From CAZZKF01 sp964654995 (lineage in GTDB: Bacteria; Pseudomonadota; Alphaproteobacteria; CAZZKF01), in NCBI GenBank assembly GCA_964654995.1, contig CAZZKF010000054.1, positions 1 to 17,331 on the forward strand: 17,331 bases of DNA, written 5' to 3'. A model generated the notes under the pieces. That model saw nothing but the letters and a program-made list of their open reading frames with translations. It did no database searches and had not been told where the DNA came from. The translations under genes and the position numbers were made by a program. The first letter of the stretch is position 1. Every line of letters starts with the position of its first letter. Below are positions 1-9,579 of the stretch, in pieces.

Positions 1-62
1 GCCGGCGCCAGTACCGCCGCCCGGGCGGGCGCGGGCAATCCGTGCAGGGGACAGGAAGAAAT

Positions 63-140
63 TGGGGCGAGCGATGGGAATCGAACCCACGACCCCCAGA
101 TCCACAATCTGGTGCTCTAACCGACTGAGCTACGCTCGCC
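63..140 (-). tRNA. tRNA-His (anticodon GTG)
   Basis: Read on the minus strand this folds as a complete cloverleaf. The acceptor stem is GCGAGCG (139-133) paired with CGCTCGC (73-67), followed by TA, a D-stem GCTC/GAGC, an anticodon stem CCAGA/TCTGG around the loop TTGTGGA (anticodon GTG), and a T-arm GTGGG-TTCGATT-CCCAT. The histidine-specific extra G at position -1 is encoded (140) opposite C73 (66), the usual HisRS identity pair. The 3' CCA is also encoded (65-63). The tRNA lies downstream of the aminotransferase gene on the same strand but has a promoter of its own. Confidence 0.97.
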
Positions 141-159
141 ATCACAGGTAAGGCGGCTC

Positions 160-189
160 TTCTTAGCGCCGCCCGTGCAACCCCGTCAA
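160..189 (-). promoter_or_regulatory. Probable sigma-70-type promoter of tRNA-His
   Basis: On the minus strand a TTGACG -35 box (189-184) and a TAAGAA-like -10 box (165-160) are separated by 18 bp; reading the -10 one base over as CTAAGA gives 17 bp. The -10 box ends about 20 bp before the mature tRNA 5' end, a normal distance for a short processed leader. The call rests on motif match and position only. Confidence 0.5.
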
Positions 190-223
190 GTGTCTCGCAC
201 AGTCCGGGGTCGGCCCCGTCATC

Positions 224-1381
224 CTAGCCAAAATGGGCGGCCAGGCGGCGCAGCGCCCGGCGCAAAACATCCGGGCGCTTGCAAAAGCAGAAACGGACCA
301 GATGATCGGGCCCGCCCCGATCATAAAAGGCGCTGACCGGCACCGCCGCCACGCCGGCGTGTTCGGTGATGTGGCGGCAGAAGTCCGCGTCCGTGCCGTC
401 AAACCCCAGGGGCCGGATATCGGCAATCACGAAATAGCTGCCCTCACACGGCAGCGTCTCAAAACCGATGTCCCGCAGGCCTTCGCTCAAAAGGTCGCGT
501 TTTTCTTCAAGATCGCCGCTTAACGCCCTGAAATATTTATCGTCCTTCTTCAGGCCATAGGCCACGGCCCGTTGCAGGTCGGGGGGCGTGGTGAAGGTGA
601 GGAACTGATGCGCGCGGGCGATCGCGGCGATCAGGTCTTCAGGCCCGCTCAAGTAGCCGACCTTCCAGCCGGTGAGCGAAAAGATCTTGCCGGCCGAGCC
701 GATGCGCACCGCCCGCCCGGCCATGCCGGGGCGTGTCGCCAGCGGCACATGCGCGGAGCCGGAAAACACCAGATGCTCATAGACCTCGTCACAGACCGCG
801 ACGGCATCGTGATCGCACAGCAGGTCTGCGATCACATCCAGCTCGGCCGGGGTGAACACCTTGGCGGCCGGGTTCATCGGGGAATTCAGCAGCACCATGC
901 GCGTGCGCGGCCCGAAGGCGGCGGCCAGACGATCCGCGTCCAGCGCCCAGTCGGGCGGCTCCAGGCGCAGCGGGCGTACATTCGCCCCGGCGCGACGCAG
1001 CATCGGCAGATAACTGTCGTAGAGCGGCTCGAACACCACCACCTCGTCGCCGGGGTTGAGCAGGCCCAGACATGCCGCCGCCAGCCCTTCGGTGGCACCC
1101 GAGGTGATCAGCACCTGGCGCTGCCACTCGATCTCCAATCCATAGAACCGGCGCTCGTGCGCCGCCACCGCCTGGCGCAGCTCCGGCAGGCCCATCATCG
1201 GCGGATACTGGTTAGGCCCGGCGATCAGCGCCTCGGCCGCCACCCGGCGGATATCCTCAGGGCCATCCTCGTCGGGAAACCCCTGGCCGAGGTTGATGGC
1301 GCCGTGCTGATCCGCCAGCGCCGACATCACCGTGAAGATCGTCGTGCCGGAGCCGGCGAAGATGCTGTTGGCAGGCGTCAC
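224..1381 (-). CDS. PLP-dependent class I/II aminotransferase
   Basis: Fold-type I aminotransferase, about 385 aa, probably cytosolic. The N-terminal LGQGFPDEDGP block and the PLP-lysine motif SAGKIFSLTGWKVGY (Lys about residue 232) fit the kynurenine/methionine aminotransferase (YbdL-like) subgroup. CDEVYEH (about 198-204) supplies the Asp and Tyr that hold the cofactor. The usual NxPxNPTGK motif reads NSPMNPAAK here, so the TG pair is replaced by AA. I chose the GTG at 1381 because GGAGG (1391-1387) sits 5 nt upstream and the product then begins where relatives begin; an in-frame TTG at 1447 would add 22 residues but has no Shine-Dalgarno. The amino donor cannot be read from sequence. The gene is divergent from glnB and upstream of tRNA-His. 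Confidence 0.9.
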   Translation of the reverse strand: MTPANSIFAGSGTTIFTVMSALADQHGAINLGQGFPDEDGPEDIRRVAAEALIAGPNQYPPMMGLPELRQAVAAHERRFYGLEIEWQRQVLITSGATEGLAAACLGLLNPGDEVVVFEPLYDSYLPMLRRAGANVRPLRLEPPDWALDADRLAAAFGPRTRMVLLNSPMNPAAKVFTPAELDVIADLLCDHDAVAVCDEVYEHLVFSGSAHVPLATRPGMAGRAVRIGSAGKIFSLTGWKVGYLSGPEDLIAAIARAHQFLTFTTPPDLQRAVAYGLKKDDKYFRALSGDLEEKRDLLSEGLRDIGFETLPCEGSYFVIADIRPLGFDGTDADFCRHITEHAGVAAVPVSAFYDRGGPDHLVRFCFCKRPDVLRRALRRLAAHFG

Positions 1382-1522
1382 CCGGGCCTCCGTTGCTGCG
1401 GGGTCTTTCGCGATGGCGACAATGACAAAACCGGCCGGCTTCGGCAAGGCGGCTTGGACAGCCGGGCCAGTCCGGCGTACTGTCGATTGGACGGGAACCG
1501 CGGCGCGCGAGTCGCTGAATTT

Positions 1523-1542
1523 TTAGGCATTCGCCTGCCTAA
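1523..1542. repeat. Perfect 7-bp inverted repeat, operator-like
   Basis: TTAGGCA (1523-1529), a 6-bp spacer, then TGCCTAA (1536-1542). An inner AGGC-ATTC-GCCT dyad is nested in the left half. It sits in the only AT-rich stretch of this intergenic region, about 72 bp upstream of the sigma-54 -24 element of glnB and about 140 bp upstream of the aminotransferase start. This arrangement suggests a dimeric regulator's operator. A transcription terminator is unlikely, because both flanking genes point away. Confidence 0.5.
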
Positions 1543-1613
1543 TTTCTGTGCAGAGGCCCGCCTCCTGATCGGTGCCCGCCGGCAAGCCCCGGCGTTTCGG
1601 GCCACCGCGAAAT

Positions 1614-1629
1614 TGGCACGGGTTATGCT
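1614..1629 (+). promoter_or_regulatory. Sigma-54 (RpoN) promoter of glnB-glnA
   Basis: TGGCACGGGTTATGCT matches the -24/-12 consensus TGGCACRNNNNTTGCW at every defined position except the first T of the -12 element, with exact GG-to-GC spacing. Transcription would start near 1640, leaving a leader of about 95 nt before glnB. Alphaproteobacterial glnBA operons (Rhodospirillum, Azospirillum) are known to use an NtrC-activated RpoN promoter, so motif and context agree. Confidence 0.85.
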
Positions 1630-1734
1630 TGAAGGCAGGTGGATACGGAAAAGGGGCGATCCTGCGATGGAGCGTCCTGTCCGCCACGAGCGCCGCCCGC
1701 GGCGCCGCCTATGACCGGGAGTATCGACAGGCTC

Positions 1735-2073
1735 ATGAAAAAAATCGAAGCGATCATCAAACCGTTCAAGCTCGACGAAGTGAAGGAAGCGCTTCACGAG
1801 ATCGGACTGGCCGGCATCACGGTGACCGAGGCCAAGGGGTTCGGCCGGCAAAAGGGGCATACCGAATTGTACCGGGGTGCCGAATATGTCGTCGATTTCC
1901 TGCCCAAGGTGAAGATTGAAATCGTCCTCGACGATGCGCTGCTCGAGCGCGCCATCGAGGCCATCCAGCAGGCCGCCCGGACCGGCCGTATCGGCGACGG
2001 CAAGATCTTTGTGATGAATGTCGAGGAGGCGATCCGCATCCGCACCGGGGAAACCGGCCCCGAGGCCATCTGA
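1735..2073 (+). CDS. glnB: Nitrogen regulatory protein P-II
   Basis: Trimeric cytosolic signal protein that reports 2-oxoglutarate, ATP/ADP and glutamine status to partners such as NtrB, the GS adenylyltransferase and, where present, DraT/DraG. The 112-aa length is standard. The T-loop motif YRGAEY ends at Tyr51, the GlnD uridylylation site, and the C-terminal signature TGRIGDGKIFV is present. The start ATG at 1735 gives the family-typical MKKIEAIIKPF N-terminus; an upstream in-frame ATG at 1711 would add residues not seen in P-II proteins. glnA follows after 78 nt on the same strand. This linkage distinguishes glnB from glnK, which normally sits with amtB. Confidence 0.97.
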   Translation: MKKIEAIIKPFKLDEVKEALHEIGLAGITVTEAKGFGRQKGHTELYRGAEYVVDFLPKVKIEIVLDDALLERAIEAIQQAARTGRIGDGKIFVMNVEEAIRIRTGETGPEAI

Positions 2074-2151
2074 TCGCCGATACCCGCCACCACCGGCCCA
2101 TACGACCCGCAAACCCGAAGGCAAACCGTAAAACGAATTGGGGAAGGCACC

Positions 2152-3570
<1,419 letters not shown>

Positions 3571-3582
3571 ATGCCAGACCCA

Positions 3583-3613
3583 GGGGGCGGCTTTCTCGCG
3601 TCTGGCCGCCCCC
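3583..3613 (+). terminator. First GC-rich hairpin after glnA
   Basis: GGGGGCGGC (3583-3591) pairs perfectly with GCCGCCCCC (3605-3613) around a 13-nt loop, 13 nt after the glnA stop codon. No T-run follows, so it is a weak terminator candidate or an mRNA 3'-end stabiliser. An alternative pairing CCAGAC (3574-3579) with GTCTGG (3600-3605) competes with it. Confidence 0.45.
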
Positions 3614-3652
3614 GGCCCCCGGGGCCCGGCCTGGCCCCATGGGGCGACCCCC

Positions 3653-3687
3653 CTCCCCCGTCACCGGTCGTGGCGGGGGAGTCTTTT
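3653..3687 (+). terminator. Rho-independent terminator of glnB-glnA
   Basis: CTCCCCCG (3653-3660) pairs with CGGGGGAG (3674-3681). The helix extends inward through a T-G wobble and CAC/GTG, giving about 12 pairs around a 5-nt loop, and TCTTTT follows at 3682-3687. The T-tail is on the plus strand, so it serves glnA and not the convergent thioesterase gene, whose stop codon is 17 bp further on. Confidence 0.78.
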
Positions 3688-3703
3688 GCAGCGGAACCGG
3701 ACC

Positions 3704-4093
3704 TTATGCCGGATCGACCGGCGTCGGACGGCCGCCATTGCCCAGGGCGACATAGACGAAGCGGCCTTCGGTGACCGTGAGCTCGCCGGGCTCGCCGCGC
3801 CGGCGCACCGCCACCTCGATATGGGTTGAAATCGAGGTCCGCCCGATGCCCACGATCTCGGCATAGACGCTGAGCCAGTCGCCGGCCAGAACCGGGCGCA
3901 GGAACTTCATCGCCTCGATGGCCACCGTTGCCACCGGCCGGCCGGCACGCCGCGCCGCCACCAGCCCGCCGGCGATGTCCATTTCCGAAAGAATCCAGCC
4001 GCCGAAAATATGGCCGTTGTAATTGATGTCGGCCGGGCGCGGCACCAGCCTCAGGATCGGCTCGCGGGTCTTCGATTTGCTGTTCACGACCAT
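3704..4093 (-). CDS. Hotdog-fold acyl-CoA thioesterase, YciA-like
   Basis: Small single-domain hotdog protein of 129 aa that should hydrolyse acyl-CoA thioesters in the cytosol. The HIFGGWILSEMDIAGG helix block (about 28-43) and the following ATVAIEAMKFLRPVLAGD block align with YciA-family enzymes. In YciA the motif reads GDIFGGW and its Asp acts in catalysis; here that position is His28, confirmed by a CAT codon, so activity or mechanism may differ. I chose ATG at 4093, with GGGAG 4 nt upstream; an adjacent GTG at 4096 is the alternative. It is divergent from parE, and a possible leader peptide lies in between. Family assignment is firm; substrate is unknown. Confidence 0.9.
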   Translation of the reverse strand: MVVNSKSKTREPILRLVPRPADINYNGHIFGGWILSEMDIAGGLVAARRAGRPVATVAIEAMKFLRPVLAGDWLSVYAEIVGIGRTSISTHIEVAVRRRGEPGELTVTEGRFVYVALGNGGRPTPVDPA

Positions 4094-4113
4094 CACACTC
4101 CCTTGGGTCGAAC

Positions 4114-4149
4114 TCAGGCGCGTCTACAATATCTTGTTGTTGGCTCCAT
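4114..4149 (-). other. Candidate 11-codon leader peptide upstream of the thioesterase
   Basis: On the minus strand AAGGAGGT (4160-4153), a full anti-Shine-Dalgarno complement, sits 3 nt before an ATG at 4149. That ATG opens an 11-codon frame (MEPTTRYCRRA, then TGA at 4116-4114) which stops 20 nt before the thioesterase ATG. A TATAA-like sequence lies directly upstream of the Shine-Dalgarno. No Shine-Dalgarno in the window is stronger. It may be a translated uORF controlling the thioesterase; chance is not excluded, and expression is unproven. Confidence 0.28.
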
Positions 4150-4196
4150 CTCACCTCCTTTATAGTGAGCCGGCGTTTGAGCCAAGTTGGTGTATC

Positions 4197-6172
4197 ATGC
4201 AGGAGATGGCGGATTTGTTCGAGACCGCGCCCCGCGGTTCCACAAGCTACTCGGCCAAGGATATCGAGGTCCTTGAGGGGTTGGAGCCGGTGCGCCGGCG
4301 CCCCGGCATGTATGTCGGCGGCACCGACGAGCACGGCCTGCACCATCTGGCGGCCGAGGTTCTCGACAATGCCATGGACGAAGCGGTGGCCGGCCACGCC
4401 AGCCGCATCGAGGTCACCCTTCAGGCCGACGGCAGCCTCAGCGTCGATGACAACGGGCGCGGCATTCCGATCGATCCCCACCCCAAGTTCCGCGACAAAT
4501 CGGCGCTCGAGGTCATCCTCACCACGCTGCACGCCGGCGGCAAGTTCGGCGGCAAGGTCTACCGCACGTCGGGCGGCCTGCACGGGGTCGGCGTCTCGGT
4601 GGTCAATGCGCTCTCGGAATTCCTCGAGGTCGAGGTCGCCCGCGACCGCCGCCTGTGGCGCCAGACCTTTGCGCGCGGGGCTCCTACGTCGAAACTGACC
4701 GATCAGGGCGCGGTCAGCAACCGCCGCGGGACAAGGGTGCGTTTTCGTCCCGATCCGGAGATTTTCGGGGCCAGTGCCCGCTTTCGCCCGGCCCGGCTCT
4801 ACCGCATGGCGCGCTCCAAGGCCTATCTGTTCCGGGGCGTCGAGATCCGCTGGAGCTGCGATCCGGCGCTGCTCGAGGGGGATGCCGAGACGCCGGCATC
4901 CGCGGTGCTGCATTTCCCCGGCGGCCTGCGCGATTTTCTCGCTTCGCGCTGCCGCGAGCGGGCGATGGTGACGACCGATGTCTTCGCCGGCACGGGCACG
5001 CTCAACGGCGAGACCGGGCGCGTCGAATGGGCCATCGCCTGGCCCGAGGACGGCGCCGGCTTCATCAGCTCCTACTGCAACACGATTCCGACGCCGGATG
5101 GCGGGACGCACGAGACGGGGCTACGCCTCGCGCTCATGCGAAGCCTGAAGAATTACGCCGAAATGACTGGAAACAAAAAGGCTTCTTCCATCATTACCGG
5201 CGATGACGTTCTGGGTCCGGCCTGCGCCATGCTGTCGGTGTTCATCAAGAATCCCCAGTTCCAGGGCCAGACCAAGGAGAAGCTCTCCAATCCGGAGGTG
5301 GCGCGGCTCATCGAGCCGGTCATCCGCGATCATTTCGATCATTGGCTGTCGGGGGCGCCGGAGGCCGCCAATGCCTTGCTGGCGGCGATTCTGCTGCGCG
5401 CCGAGGAACGGCTGCGCCGGCGCCGGGAGCGCGAGATCAGCCGCAAGAGCGCCACCCGGCGCCTGCGCCTGCCCGGCAAACTGGCCGATTGCACCGAGGC
5501 CGGGGCAACTGACACCGAGCTGTTCCTGGTCGAAGGCGACTCGGCCGGCGGCTCGGCCAAGCAGGCCCGCGACCGGGCCCGTCAGGCGGTGCTGCCGCTC
5601 AGGGGCAAGATTCTCAACGTCGCTAGCGCCTCGCAGGCGCGCCTCAAGGAAAACCAGGAGCTCAGCGACCTGATCCAGGCCCTGGGCTGCGGCATCGGCG
5701 CCCAGTACCGCGACGACGCCCTGCGCTACGAGCGGGTCATCATCATGACCGATGCCGATGTCGATGGCGCCCATATCGCGACGCTCTTGATGACCTTCTT
5801 CTATCGCCAGATGCCGGAGCTGATCGCCAACCACCATCTCTATATCGCCCAGCCGCCGCTCTATCGCCTGGCCTGCAGGAACACCGTCGCCTATGCCCGC
5901 GACGAGGCCCATCGGGATGAACTTCTGGACAGCCTGTTCAAGGGCAAGGGCAAGGTCGAGATCTCCCGCTTCAAGGGCCTGGGCGAGATGTCGCCACGCC
6001 AGTTGCGCGAGACCACCATGAGCCCCGGGCACCGCACGCTCCTCAAAGTGCTGCTGCCGGAGGATGCGGAGGCGGCGCGCGAGACGGCGGACCTGGTCGA
6101 GCGGCTGATGGGCCGCAAGCCCGAGCTGCGCTTCCAGTTCATTCAGGAAAACGCCCGTCAGGTCACCGATCT
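4197..6172 (+). CDS. parE: DNA topoisomerase IV subunit B (3' end lost in assembly gap)
   Basis: ATPase subunit of the type IIA topoisomerase that decatenates daughter chromosomes together with ParC. The GHKL ATPase domain shows EVLDNAMDEA (about 54-63), DDNGRGIPI and the GGKFGGKVYRTSGGLHGVG lid. The TOPRIM domain shows EGDSAGGS (446-453) and DADVDG (519-524). The subunit lacks the long insertion of proteobacterial GyrB, and EGLEPVRRRPGMYVGGTDE with the short C-terminus is ParE-like. About 658 residues are visible before the N run; related proteins are about this long, so only a few codons and the stop should be missing. Start is ATG 4197; ATG 4206 is possible, but its AGGAG abuts it with no spacer. 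parC is not in the window. Confidence 0.93.
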
Positions 6173-6272
6173 NNNNNNNNNNNNNNNNNNNNNNNNNNNN
6201 NNNNNNNNNNNNNNNNNNNNNNNNNNNNNNNNNNNNNNNNNNNNNNNNNNNNNNNNNNNNNNNNNNNNNNNN
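6173..6272. other. Assembly gap of 100 N
   Basis: Exactly 100 consecutive N, the conventional placeholder for a scaffold gap of unknown size. It removes the last codons of parE and most of the region upstream of the helicase start. Any reading frame that runs through it, such as a parE extension ending in GTRS, is an artefact. Confidence 0.97.
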
Positions 6273-6283
6273 GGAACACGGTC

Positions 6284-7900
<1,617 letters not shown>

Positions 7901-7918
7901 GCCCGCCTCTCCCCGGTC

Positions 7919-8380
7919 TCAACGGCCGCGGTAGGCGGGTACGCCCTGATCCGGCAGCCACAGGCCGGCGGGCGGCGGCCCGCTTTGATAGAACACGTCG
8001 ATGGGAATGCCGCCGCGCGGGTACCAGTAGCCGCCGATCCGCAGCCATTTGGGCTCCAGCTCGGCCTCCAGGCGCCTGGCGATCATCAGGGTGCAGGCCT
8101 CGTGAAATCCGGCGTGATTGCGAAACGCGGCGAGAAACAGCTTTAAGGACTTGCTTTCGAGGATTCGCGTCCCCGGCACATAGTCGATGACCAGATGAGC
8201 GAAATCGGGCTGGCCGGTTACCGGGCACAGGCTGGTGAATTCCGGACAGGTGAAGCGCACCAGATAGACCGTATCCGGGTTCGGATTGGCGACGGTTTCC
8301 AGCACGGCCTCGTCGGGCGAGGCGGGAATTTCCGCCTGCCCGCCCAGTTGCGTGAGCTTCTGATAGTCGACGTCGCTCAT
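7919..8380 (-). CDS. queF: NADPH-dependent 7-cyano-7-deazaguanine (preQ0) reductase
   Basis: Reduces the nitrile of preQ0 to preQ1 with two NADPH in queuosine biosynthesis. The 153-aa protein belongs to the short, single-domain (B. subtilis-type) QueF class of the tunnelling fold. The catalytic Cys is Cys52 in SLCPVTGQPD, with Asp59 nearby. ESKSLK (75-80) is the NADPH-binding QueF motif, and FHE (92-94) supplies the substrate-binding Glu. Start ATG 8380 has GGAGGG 6 nt upstream; the frame stays open to 8473, but the extension is not family-like. No other queuosine gene is in the window. It is convergent with the helicase and divergent from the cysteine-synthase-like gene. Confidence 0.95.
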   Translation of the reverse strand: MSDVDYQKLTQLGGQAEIPASPDEAVLETVANPNPDTVYLVRFTCPEFTSLCPVTGQPDFAHLVIDYVPGTRILESKSLKLFLAAFRNHAGFHEACTLMIARRLEAELEPKWLRIGGYWYPRGGIPIDVFYQSGPPPAGLWLPDQGVPAYRGR

Positions 8381-8475
8381 GGCTCGCCCTCCAGCCGCCT
8401 CCCCGGGGACCCGTCCCATTGATACATCATCCGCACGGGTCGAGGCGAGCCCGAAGCGGCGCCCGGATGCCACGC

Positions 8476-8504
8476 TTGAACGGGTGGATAAGTCTCGCTA
8501 GGTT
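8476..8504 (+). promoter_or_regulatory. Possible sigma-70-type promoter of the cysteine-synthase-like/sseA pair
   Basis: TTGAAC (8476-8481) and TAGGTT (8499-8504) are spaced by 17 bp, about 50 bp upstream of the start codon at 8557. Both boxes are partial matches. It is the best candidate I see in the 176-bp queF divergent region. Confidence 0.3.
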
Positions 8505-8556
8505 CGGGGCGTATTCTCCCGTCAGTGATTTCACAACAATGCGACAAAGAGTTCTC

Positions 8557-9567
8557 ATGGACATTCGGGACGGCTTTATCGGCACCATTGGCCAGACGCC
8601 GCTCATCCGCCTCAATCGGGCCTCGGAAGAGACGGGCTGCGAAATTCTCGGCAAGGCGGAGTTTCTCAACCCCGGCGGCTCGGTCAAGGACCGCGCCGCC
8701 CTCTACATCATCCGCGATGCCGAGGAGCGCGGGGCTCTGCGCCCCGGTGGGGTGATCGTCGAGGGCACGGCCGGCAATACCGGCATCGGCATCGCCTTGG
8801 TCGCCAATGCGCTCGGCTACCGCTCGGTGATCGTCATCCCCGAGACCCAGAGCCAAGAGAAAAAGGACATGCTGCGCCTGTGCGGCGCCGATCTGCGCCA
8901 GGTCCCGGCGGTCCCCTACTCCGATCCCGGAAACTATGTGCGGGTCTCGGGGCGCCTGGCCGAGGAGATCGATGCGAGCGATCCGGCCGGAGCGATCTGG
9001 GCCAACCAGTTCGACAATGTCGCCAACCGCCGCGCTCACTATGAAACCACCGGGCCGGAGATCTGGCAGCAGACCGATGGCAAGGTCGATGCCTTCATCT
9101 GTTCGGTCGGCACCGGCGGCACGCTGGCCGGCGTCTCGATGGCGCTCAAGGAACGCAACCCCAGGGTCAGGGTGGTGCTGTCCGATCCCCTCGGCTCGGC
9201 GCTCTATCACTACTACAGGCACGGCGAGCTGAAGGCGGAAGGCGAGTCGATCACCGAGGGCATCGGCCAGGGCCGGATCACCGCCAATCTCGAAGGCGTC
9301 GAGATCGACGATGCCCTGCAGGTCACGGACGAGGAGGCTCTCCCGGTCATATTCGATCTGTTGCGGCACGAAGGGCTGTGCCTCGGCGGCTCCACCGGCA
9401 TCAACGTCATGGGCGCCATCAAGCTCGCCCGCGAAATGGGCCCCGGCCACACGATTGTCACGATTCTGGCCGACTACGGCACCCGCTATCAAAGCAAGCT
9501 GTTCAATCCGGCGTTCCTGCGGGCCCGCAACCTGCCGGTCCCCGACTGGCTCGATGACGCCGGCTAA
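8557..9567 (+). CDS. Cysteine synthase family PLP enzyme (CysK-like)
   Basis: Fold-type II PLP enzyme of 336 aa related to O-acetylserine sulfhydrylase. The PLP lysine is Lys44 in NPGGSVKDRA, the phosphate loop is CSVGTGGTLAG, and the C-terminal LGGSTGIN contains the Ser expected near the PLP ring nitrogen. The substrate loop reads EGTAGNTGIG (69-78) where classical CysK has TSGNTG. Together with GSALYHYYRHGELK and the ITEGIGQGRITANLEG block, this marks a distinct subfamily that I associate with fungal Cds1/Mcy1-like proteins, some described as cysteine desulfhydrases. It may therefore make cysteine or release H2S. Start ATG 8557 has AAAGAG 5 nt upstream; ATG 8539 is an alternative. Its stop codon lies inside the sseA Shine-Dalgarno, so the two are surely cotranscribed. 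Confidence 0.9.
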   Translation: MDIRDGFIGTIGQTPLIRLNRASEETGCEILGKAEFLNPGGSVKDRAALYIIRDAEERGALRPGGVIVEGTAGNTGIGIALVANALGYRSVIVIPETQSQEKKDMLRLCGADLRQVPAVPYSDPGNYVRVSGRLAEEIDASDPAGAIWANQFDNVANRRAHYETTGPEIWQQTDGKVDAFICSVGTGGTLAGVSMALKERNPRVRVVLSDPLGSALYHYYRHGELKAEGESITEGIGQGRITANLEGVEIDDALQVTDEEALPVIFDLLRHEGLCLGGSTGINVMGAIKLAREMGPGHTIVTILADYGTRYQSKLFNPAFLRARNLPVPDWLDDAG

Positions 9568-9579
9568 GGAGGTGCGCGG

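Larger units (their letters stand above)
1382..1734. other. 353-bp divergent regulatory region between aminotransferase and glnB
   Basis: No convincing gene lies here. The region holds the aminotransferase Shine-Dalgarno at the left edge, a locally AT-rich patch with an inverted repeat (1523-1542), and the sigma-54 promoter of glnB (1614-1629). A 120-nt leader separates that promoter from the glnB start codon. I looked for NtrC-type sites (TGCAC/GGTGC half-sites) and saw only isolated half-matches such as GGTGC near 1571, not a convincing dyad. Confidence 0.6.

Noticed and set aside
17..28. 12-bp perfect palindrome CCGCCCGGGCGG left of the tRNA
   Set aside because: Pure G/C palindromes of this size arise easily at this base composition; no T-run or tRNA-terminator geometry.
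63..140. tRNA gene as a possible integration site
   Set aside because: No integrase, no direct repeat of the tRNA 3' end, and ordinary chromosomal genes beside it.
205..218. CGGGG-CCGA-CCCCG hairpin (minus strand) just after the aminotransferase stop
   Set aside because: The stem is only 5 bp with no T-run; too weak to call a terminator in this GC-rich sequence.
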